From Gallionellales bacterium UBA7399 (GTDB lineage: Bacteria > Pseudomonadota > Gammaproteobacteria > Burkholderiales > Gallionellaceae), in NCBI GenBank assembly GCA_002470125.1, contig DKNB01000066.1, positions 1,978 to 8,505 on the forward strand: 6,528 bases of DNA, read 5' to 3'. The notes under the pieces were generated by a model. The model was not told where the DNA came from, searched no databases, and saw only the letters and a list, made by a program, of their open reading frames with translations. Both the position numbers and the translations under genes were made by a program. Position 1 is the stretch's first letter; each line of letters begins with the position of its first letter. Shown here piece after piece: positions 1 to 4,549 of this stretch.

Positions 1-1
1 C

Positions 2-1597
2 GATATTTATTCCATTGAAGATCTGGCGCAGCTCATCCACGATCTAAAGAACGTTAATCCACGTGCATCTATTTCGGTTAAGTTGGTATCCGAGGTGGGT
101 GTCGGTACTGTTGCGGCCGGTGTGGCCAAGGCCAAGGCGGATCATATAACCGTCTCTGGTCACGACGGCGGAACTGGCGCTTCTCCGCTATCTTCCATTA
201 AACATGCCGGCACCCCGTGGGAACTTGGGCTGGCAGAGGCTCAGCAAACGTTGGTATTGAATCGGCTACGTGGACGCGTTATTTTGCAGGTGGATGGCCA
301 ACTAAAGACTGGGCGTGATGTTTTGATTGGTGCGCTGCTTGGCGCGGATGAATTTGGTTTTGCTACGGCACCTCTGGTAGTTGAGGGCTGCATTATGATG
401 CGAAAATGCCATCTAAATACTTGCCCTGTTGGCGTGGCCACACAGGATCCAGAGTTGCGTAAAAAATTTACCGGCCAGCCTGAACATGTAGTTAACTACT
501 TCTTCTTTGTGGCCGAAGAGGTGCGTGAATATATGGCACAAATCGGTATTAGAAAATTTGATGATCTGATTGGCCGTAGTGAATTGATTAGCACAAAACA
601 TGGGGTTGCCCATTGGAAGGCCAAGGGGTTGGATTTCTCTAGGATATTCTATCAGCCAGATGTGCCGAGTAGCGTGCCTCGTCGTCATGCAGAGCAGCAA
701 GATCATGGCTTAAGCCAAGCGCTGGATCACACACTGATTGCCGAGGCCATGCCTACGCTAGAGGGTGGTCACGCAGTAACAATAAAAGGCTCTATTCGTA
801 ACGCTAATCGCACGGTTGGTGCCATGCTGTCGCATGAGGTGGCAAAGCGTTACGGCCAGACAGGCTTGCCAAACGATGCCATCACAGTGAAGCTGAAAGG
901 CACTGCAGGACAGAGTTTTGGTGCTTTCCTTGCGCACGGCATTACCCTTGAGTTGTTCGGGGAGGGTAATGATTATGTTGGCAAAGGGCTATGCGGGGGG
1001 CGTATCGCTGTGATGCCACCCAAGGAATGCAATATAGTGGCCAAGGACAACATTATTGTGGGGAATACCGTGCTGTATGGCGCGACTAGTGGCGAAGGCT
1101 ACTTTTGTGGAGTGGCTGGGGAGCGTTTTGCTGTGCGTAATTCCGGTGCGCTTGCGGTGGTGGAAGGGCTGGGTGATCATGGTTGTGAATACATGACGGG
1201 TGGCATGGTTGCTGTGCTTGGTCAAACAGGGCGCAATTTTGCTGCTGGTATGTCAGGTGGCGTTGCTTATGTGCTAGATGAGGACGGCAACTTTAGCCAT
1301 CGCTGTAATTTGGCGATGGTTCAGCTAGAGCCGATATTCAGCCATGGGACGCATGAATTGGGTGAGGATGGAACGCATGGACAGATGCACTTGAATCATC
1401 TCGGCAAGGCCGATGAGGAGGTTTTGCGAGACATGATAAGTGCGCACTTGCGATACACCAATAGTGCCCGTGCTCAAGACATTCTTGATAACTGGGCACA
1501 TTACCTGCCAAAATTTGTCAAGGTGATGCCGATCGAATATCGCCGTGTTTTGCAAAGCTTAGCAGCGGAGCGGGCCAAGCAATTGGAGGCCGTATAA
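2..1597 (+). CDS. gltB: Glutamate synthase (NADPH) large (alpha) subunit, C-terminal third, 5' partial
   Basis: This is the end of the large subunit of NADPH glutamate synthase (GOGAT). The subunit releases ammonia from glutamine and adds it to 2-oxoglutarate on FMN, with electrons supplied by GltD. The reading frame is open from base 2, so the true start lies left of the window. 531 residues are present of the roughly 1,500 usual for the family. Visible parts are the end of the FMN synthase domain (SGHDGGTGASP at fragment residues 52-62), the 3Fe-4S ligands in C-X5-C-X4-C spacing (Cys130, Cys136, Cys141, followed by PVGVATQ), and the C-terminal glycine-rich beta-helix (GXGXG) domain from about residue 241, including GKGLCGGR at 327-334. 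The N-terminal glutaminase domain is outside the window. The frame is intact to a TAA that directly abuts the gltD start. The family assignment is essentially certain. Confidence 0.97.
   Translation, partial: DIYSIEDLAQLIHDLKNVNPRASISVKLVSEVGVGTVAAGVAKAKADHITVSGHDGGTGASPLSSIKHAGTPWELGLAEAQQTLVLNRLRGRVILQVDGQLKTGRDVLIGALLGADEFGFATAPLVVEGCIMMRKCHLNTCPVGVATQDPELRKKFTGQPEHVVNYFFFVAEEVREYMAQIGIRKFDDLIGRSELISTKHGVAHWKAKGLDFSRIFYQPDVPSSVPRRHAEQQDHGLSQALDHTLIAEAMPTLEGGHAVTIKGSIRNANRTVGAMLSHEVAKRYGQTGLPNDAITVKLKGTAGQSFGAFLAHGITLELFGEGNDYVGKGLCGGRIAVMPPKECNIVAKDNIIVGNTVLYGATSGEGYFCGVAGERFAVRNSGALAVVEGLGDHGCEYMTGGMVAVLGQTGRNFAAGMSGGVAYVLDEDGNFSHRCNLAMVQLEPIFSHGTHELGEDGTHGQMHLNHLGKADEEVLRDMISAHLRYTNSARAQDILDNWAHYLPKFVKVMPIEYRRVLQSLAAERAKQLEAV
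1585..1589 (+). promoter_or_regulatory. Shine-Dalgarno sequence for gltD
   Basis: GGAGG lies within the last codons of gltB, with 8 bases between it and the gltD ATG at 1598. It supports that start and suggests coupled translation of the two subunits. It is the only strong ribosome binding site seen in front of a gene in this window. Confidence 0.8.
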
Positions 1598-3025
1598 ATG
1601 GGTAAAGCTACCGGATTTATGGAGTTTGATCGGTTGAGCGAGCAGAGCCTGCCGGTTGTGGAGCGCCTAAAGAACTATCGAGAGTTTACGCCACGCTTGA
1701 CTGATCAGCAGATCGCCGTTCAGGGTTCGCGCTGCATGGACTGCGGTATTCCGTTTTGCACTACAGGTTGTCCAGTGAATAATATTATTCCAGACTGGAA
1801 TGATTTAGTTTATCGAGGCGGCTGGAAGCAAGCTTCGGAGGTTCTGCACTCTACCAATAATTTCCCAGAATTTACTGGACGCATTTGCCCTGCACCGTGT
1901 GAGGCTGCCTGCACCTTAACTATTAATGATGATGCTGTAGGTATAAAATCAATTGAGCATGCGATCATTGATAAGGCCTGGGAGGAGGGCTGGGTGCTGC
2001 CACTACCCTCACAACACAAGACTGGTAAAAAAGTGGCCATTGTTGGCTCTGGTCCGGCTGGCTTGGCTTGCGCGCAACAATTGGCACGCGTTGGCCATGA
2101 CGTGGTGGTGTTTGAAAAAAGTGATCGAATCGGCGGTCTTTTACGCTACGGAATTCCTGATTTTAAGTTAGATAAATTGCATGTCGATCGTCGTGTTGAG
2201 CAGATGCGTGCAGAGGGTGTTGAATTTCGCGTCGAGCAGTGCGTTGGTGTGCAGGTATCCCCAGAAAATCTGAAAGCTAATTTTAACGCTGTGGTACTGG
2301 CTGGTGGGGCAGAGCAGCCACGTGATTTGCCGGTGCCTGGCCGTGAGCTGCAGGGTGTTTATTTTGCGATGGAGTTTCTCCCGCAACAAAATAAAGTGGT
2401 GGCTGGGGATGTGATCCTCAATCAAATTAAGGCAACAGGTAAACACGTGGTGGTGATTGGCGGTGGTGATACGGGCTCCGACTGCATTGGCACATCCAAT
2501 CGTCAAGGCGCGATCTCTGTCACTCAGTTAGAGCTTATGCCACGCGCACCAGAAAAAGAAAATACGTCGCTGATCTGGCCTTACTGGCCAATGAAGTTAC
2601 GCACCTCCAGTTCACACGAAGAGGGTTGTCAAAGAGATTGGGCTGTTGCAACGAAAGAATTGCTCGGCAAGAATGGCAAGATTGAAAAGTTGCGTGTTGT
2701 ACGCGTTGAGTGGATAAATGGAATCATGCAAGAAGTGCAGGGTAGTGAATTTGAGATTAAGGCCGACCTCGTGCTTTTGGCCATGGGTTTTGTGAGCCCG
2801 ACACAACAACTTTTGGAGGCCTTTGGTGTCGATAGAGATGGCCGGGGCAACGCCAAGGCCTGCACTGACGGAGCAGGCTGCTATAAAACATCGGTGGACA
2901 AGGTGTTTACTGCTGGTGACATGCGTCGCGGACAGTCACTGGTGGTGTGGGCAATACGTGAGGGCCGTCAGGCTGCACGTGCGGTCGACATGCATCTGAT
3001 GGAGAGCTCAAGCCTACCGTTGTAG
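1598..3025 (+). CDS. gltD: Glutamate synthase (NADPH) small (beta) subunit
   Basis: GltD is the FAD-containing subunit that takes electrons from NADPH and passes them through iron-sulfur clusters to GltB. The 475-residue length matches the family (about 470). The N-terminal ferredoxin-like domain carries two cysteine groups: Cys46, Cys49, Cys54, Cys58 (CMDCGIPFCTTGCP) and Cys97, Cys101, Cys105 (CPAPCEAAC). These are the 4Fe-4S ligand region. The FAD-binding Rossmann motif GSGPAG is at 150-155. The NADPH-binding motif GGGDTGSDC starts at residue 288. The C-terminal FAD contact AGDMRRGQSLVVWAIREGR is around Asp441. The start is fixed by the Shine-Dalgarno sequence at 1585-1589 and by the N-terminus (MGKATGFMEFDR), which is typical of the family. 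Related proteins such as the dihydropyrimidine dehydrogenase N-terminal half or NfnB share the fold, but adjacency to gltB settles the identity. No damage is seen. Confidence 0.98.
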   Translation: MGKATGFMEFDRLSEQSLPVVERLKNYREFTPRLTDQQIAVQGSRCMDCGIPFCTTGCPVNNIIPDWNDLVYRGGWKQASEVLHSTNNFPEFTGRICPAPCEAACTLTINDDAVGIKSIEHAIIDKAWEEGWVLPLPSQHKTGKKVAIVGSGPAGLACAQQLARVGHDVVVFEKSDRIGGLLRYGIPDFKLDKLHVDRRVEQMRAEGVEFRVEQCVGVQVSPENLKANFNAVVLAGGAEQPRDLPVPGRELQGVYFAMEFLPQQNKVVAGDVILNQIKATGKHVVVIGGGDTGSDCIGTSNRQGAISVTQLELMPRAPEKENTSLIWPYWPMKLRTSSSHEEGCQRDWAVATKELLGKNGKIEKLRVVRVEWINGIMQEVQGSEFEIKADLVLLAMGFVSPTQQLLEAFGVDRDGRGNAKACTDGAGCYKTSVDKVFTAGDMRRGQSLVVWAIREGRQAARAVDMHLMESSSLPL

Positions 3026-3090
3026 ATTGAGTTGCTCTTATCATATGGGTTACAAGTAAAAACTGTCTCCGTCTTTGAAAATTGGCGACC

Positions 3091-3112
3091 AGCCCCACTA
3101 GATAGCGGGGTT
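3091..3112 (+). terminator. Possible weak terminator hairpin after gltD
   Basis: AGCCCC and GGGGTT can pair (six pairs, one of them G-T), and after an A/C mismatch CT can pair with AG around an AGAT loop. The following bases (TTAAATTATTTAA) are AT-rich but are not a clean T tract. A factor-independent terminator is therefore uncertain, and read-through into hemE is possible. Confidence 0.3.
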
Positions 3113-3124
3113 AAATTATTTAAC
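3110..3124. repeat. Perfect AT palindrome just upstream of hemE
   Basis: GTTAAATTATTTAAC is an inverted repeat with 7-base arms around one central T. It ends 8 bases before the hemE ATG and so occupies the place where a ribosome binding site would be expected. It could be an operator or a weak RNA hairpin affecting hemE translation, but it matches no regulator site that I recognise. An AT-rich sequence can also form such a palindrome by chance. Confidence 0.45.
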
Positions 3125-3132
3125 ATAACCAC

Positions 3133-4197
3133 ATGAACTTTAAATTAAAAAATGATACATTTCTGCGCGCCCTGCTGCGCCAAGAGACCGAATACACTCC
3201 TGTGTGGATGATGCGCCAGGCTGGACGCTACTTGCCAGAATATTGTGCAACACGTAAGCGTGCCGGCAGCTTTCTGAGTTTGTGCAAAAGCCCAGATATG
3301 GCCACAGAGGTTACATTGCAGCCATTAGATCGATTTCCATTGGATGCCGCAATTTTGTTCTCAGATATTTTGACCATTCCAGACGCGATGGGTCTCGGGC
3401 TGTATTTTGCTGAAGGGGAGGGGCCAAAGTTTGAGCGTCCATTACGTGATGAAACTGCGATTAAGGCACTGAGGGTGCCGGACATCGACAAGGACCTGCG
3501 TTATGTTACGGATGCCGTATCACAAATTCGTAAGGCATTGGATGGTAGTGTGCCACTAATCGGTTTTTCTGGTAGTCCGTGGACACTCTCTTGTTATATG
3601 GTAGAGGGCGGTGGTAGCGACGATTACGCACGTGTAAAAACGTTGATGTATAAAGAGCCGAAGCTAATGCACCATATTCTTGCGGTGACCGCACAAGCGG
3701 TAACGCAGTACCTGAACGCTCAGATTGAGGCGGGCGCTCAAACTGTTATGATTTTCGATTCATGGGGTGGAGTGCTCTCGCACGCTGCGTACCACGAATT
3801 TTCGTTACCGTACCTTCAGCAAATTGTGCAGGGATTAAAGCGCGAGCATAATGGCGCTAAGGTCCCAGTAGTTGTCTTTACAAAAGGGGGTGGCCTCTGG
3901 TTGGACAGCATTGCCAATATTGGTTGCGATGCGGTTGGATTGGATTGGACTATGGATATTGGTGTGGCGAGACAAAAGATTGGCCACAAGGTTGCGCTAC
4001 AGGGCAATCTTGATCCGACTGTGCTATTTGCCACGCCAGAGGTGATTCGTATCGAAACAGAACGTGTGTTGGCCAGCTACGGTTACGGTAGTGGCCATGT
4101 ATTCAACCTAGGACATGGCATCTCTCAATTTACCGATCCAGACAACGCTGCGGCCCTAGTGCAAGCGGTGCACGATTTAAGTAAAAAATATCATTAA
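3133..4197 (+). CDS. hemE: Uroporphyrinogen decarboxylase
   Basis: HemE is a cytosolic cofactor-free enzyme that removes the four acetate carboxyl groups of uroporphyrinogen III to give coproporphyrinogen III in haem synthesis. The 354-residue length equals that of the E. coli enzyme. Conserved active-site elements are present: PVWMMRQAGRYLPEY with Arg28 and Arg32, the catalytic Asp78 in FSDILTIPDAMG, Tyr155 in SCYMVEGGGS, Ser210 in FDSWGG, and His328 in NLGHGI. The FTKGGG and GLDWT segments are also typical. The start is firm: an in-frame TAA lies at 3121-3123, no other usual start codon occurs between it and 3133, and the N-terminus (LKNDTFLRALLRQ) aligns with known HemE. There is no Shine-Dalgarno sequence: bases 3111-3132 contain no G at all. 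The gene lies 107 bases after gltD and 352 bases before priA. Confidence 0.98.
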   Translation: MNFKLKNDTFLRALLRQETEYTPVWMMRQAGRYLPEYCATRKRAGSFLSLCKSPDMATEVTLQPLDRFPLDAAILFSDILTIPDAMGLGLYFAEGEGPKFERPLRDETAIKALRVPDIDKDLRYVTDAVSQIRKALDGSVPLIGFSGSPWTLSCYMVEGGGSDDYARVKTLMYKEPKLMHHILAVTAQAVTQYLNAQIEAGAQTVMIFDSWGGVLSHAAYHEFSLPYLQQIVQGLKREHNGAKVPVVVFTKGGGLWLDSIANIGCDAVGLDWTMDIGVARQKIGHKVALQGNLDPTVLFATPEVIRIETERVLASYGYGSGHVFNLGHGISQFTDPDNAAALVQAVHDLSKKYH

Positions 4198-4205
4198 AAA
4201 TAGTT

Positions 4206-4276
4206 GACATTGGTGAATGCTGCATGTCTTTATCCACAACATCTGTGCTGCCCTCAATGAAGCGCAAGACATTGGT
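4206..4276 (+). repeat. Direct repeat GACATTGGT, two copies
   Basis: The 9-base sequence GACATTGGT occurs at 4206-4214 and again at 4268-4276, 62 bases apart start to start. A related ACATTGATATG spans the priA start (4542-4552) and resembles ACATTGGTATG at 4269-4279. The meaning is unknown, and chance is possible for words of this length. Confidence 0.4.
4230..4238 (+). promoter_or_regulatory. DnaA box (exact consensus TTATCCACA)
   Basis: TTATCCACA is the perfect high-affinity DnaA binding sequence, as in E. coli oriC boxes R1 and R4. It lies 33 bases after the hemE stop, downstream of a TTGACA at 4204-4209. The match is seen directly; that DnaA binds here is inference. Confidence 0.5.
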
Positions 4277-4277
4277 A

Positions 4278-4325
4278 TGTAAATTAATGATTTACACATA
4301 TCTTGTTGTTTTTAATTGTTTTTTT
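4278..4325 (+). terminator. Possible hemE terminator: AT hairpin followed by T-rich tract
   Basis: TGTAAAT and ATTTACA form a perfect 7-base stem around a TAATG loop (4278-4296). After it come CATATCTTG and T-rich sequence to 4325. The stem has only one G-C pair per seven and the T run is displaced, so it is a poor intrinsic terminator. The same bases could belong to a DNA-unwinding element. Confidence 0.3.
4306..4325 (+). repeat. Tandem TTGTTTTT repeat in AT-rich block
   Basis: TTGTTTTT occurs at 4306-4313 and at 4316-4323, separated by AA. The period is therefore 10 bases, close to one helical turn. It sits in the most AT-rich part of the spacer, between the two DnaA boxes. It resembles the AT-rich repeats of unwinding elements, but low complexity alone could explain it. 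Confidence 0.4.
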
Positions 4326-4356
4326 AAACTGCATTAAAAATGAGCGTACCCACAAA

Positions 4357-4378
4357 AGCTCAATGAGCGCATTGAGTT
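4357..4378. repeat. Inverted repeat (hairpin 1 of a tandem pair)
   Basis: CTCAATG and CATTGAG form a perfect 7-base stem around an AGCG loop. One A-T pair and one G-T pair extend it to 9 at the base. No T tract follows, so it is not an evident terminator. Confidence 0.5.
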
Positions 4379-4379
4379 A

Positions 4380-4394
4380 GCCTGATAATCAGGC
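4380..4394. repeat. Inverted repeat (hairpin 2 of a tandem pair)
   Basis: GCCTGAT and ATCAGGC are perfect 7-base arms around a single A, one base after the preceding hairpin. As RNA it would be a 6-base stem with a TAA loop. As DNA it is a compact palindrome that a dimeric protein could bind. Confidence 0.5.
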
Positions 4395-4408
4395 CATTAC
4401 TAACAATG

Positions 4409-4417
4409 TTATACACA
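4409..4417 (+). promoter_or_regulatory. DnaA box (TTATACACA)
   Basis: TTATACACA fits the DnaA consensus TTATNCACA and equals, from memory, the R2 box of E. coli oriC. It is in the same orientation as the box at 4230-4238, 179 bases further on and 132 bases before priA. Function is inferred, not shown. Confidence 0.45.
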
Positions 4418-4549
4418 GTTTGTGTGAGCATAAAAATACGCTTTCAAGTCAATGTGCTGCGCATCTAAAATCCTGCGTTTTGCAACATAGCGCTGGGGCT
4501 GGCATCTTCTAAGCCACAAAATCACTGTAGATATCCGTAAAACATTGAT

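Larger units (their letters stand above)
3026..3132. other. gltD-hemE intergenic spacer
   Basis: This 107-base spacer holds an imperfect GC hairpin (3091-3112) and an AT palindrome (3110-3124). A TTGAAA at 3075-3080 matches five of six bases of a sigma-70 -35 element. The best -10 at suitable spacing (TAGATA, 3099-3104, 18-base gap) matches only three of six, so a hemE promoter is possible but not established. No small ORF or RNA gene is recognised. Confidence 0.5.
4253..4371 (+). repeat. Iteron-like motif CTCAATGA(A)GCGCA
   Basis: CTCAATGA followed by GCGCA occurs at 4253-4266 (with one extra A) and at 4359-4371. A shorter copy, AATGAGCG, is at 4339-4346. A looser relative, TCAATG...GCGCA, is at 4449-4463, outside these coordinates. 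All copies are in the same orientation. The second copy forms the left part of the hairpin at 4357-4378. Repeated same-strand words of this kind can be protein binding sites, but no protein is known for this one. Confidence 0.45.
4198..4549. other. AT-rich hemE-priA intergenic region with DnaA boxes and repeats
   Basis: This 352-base stretch has no supported gene. It contains two DnaA-box consensus matches (4230-4238, 4409-4417), a TTGACA (4204-4209), a block of roughly 80% A+T (4281-4340) with a tandem TTGTTTTT, three hairpins (4278-4296, 4357-4378, 4380-4394), a GACATTGGT direct repeat (4206-4214 and 4268-4276), and several copies of a CAATGA-GCGCA motif. The combination resembles an origin-like or DnaA-responsive regulatory region. 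The priA promoter must lie here unless priA is transcribed from hemE, but no convincing -35/-10 pair was found close to priA. The longest short + strand frame inspected (4217-4282, 21 codons) has no ribosome binding site and no recognisable product. Confidence 0.6.

Noticed and set aside
2168..2506. 112-codon minus-strand ORF opposite gltD
   Set aside because: It is antisense to the conserved FAD and NADPH domains of gltD and has a composition without recognisable domains. Other minus-strand ORFs in the window are rejected on the same grounds.
4217..4282. 21-codon ORF in the hemE-priA spacer
   Set aside because: It is too short, has no ribosome binding site and no known relative. The DnaA box and one repeat copy lie inside it, which gives a better explanation of the sequence.
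4480..4508. TTGCAA with a downstream CATCTT as a priA promoter
   Set aside because: The -35 word matches four of six bases and the -10 at 17-base spacing only about three of six; this is no better than expected by chance in this region.
3091..4549. Mobile element, CRISPR array, tRNA or rRNA
   Set aside because: No transposase, terminal repeats with target duplication, regular spacer-repeat array or cloverleaf was found in either spacer.
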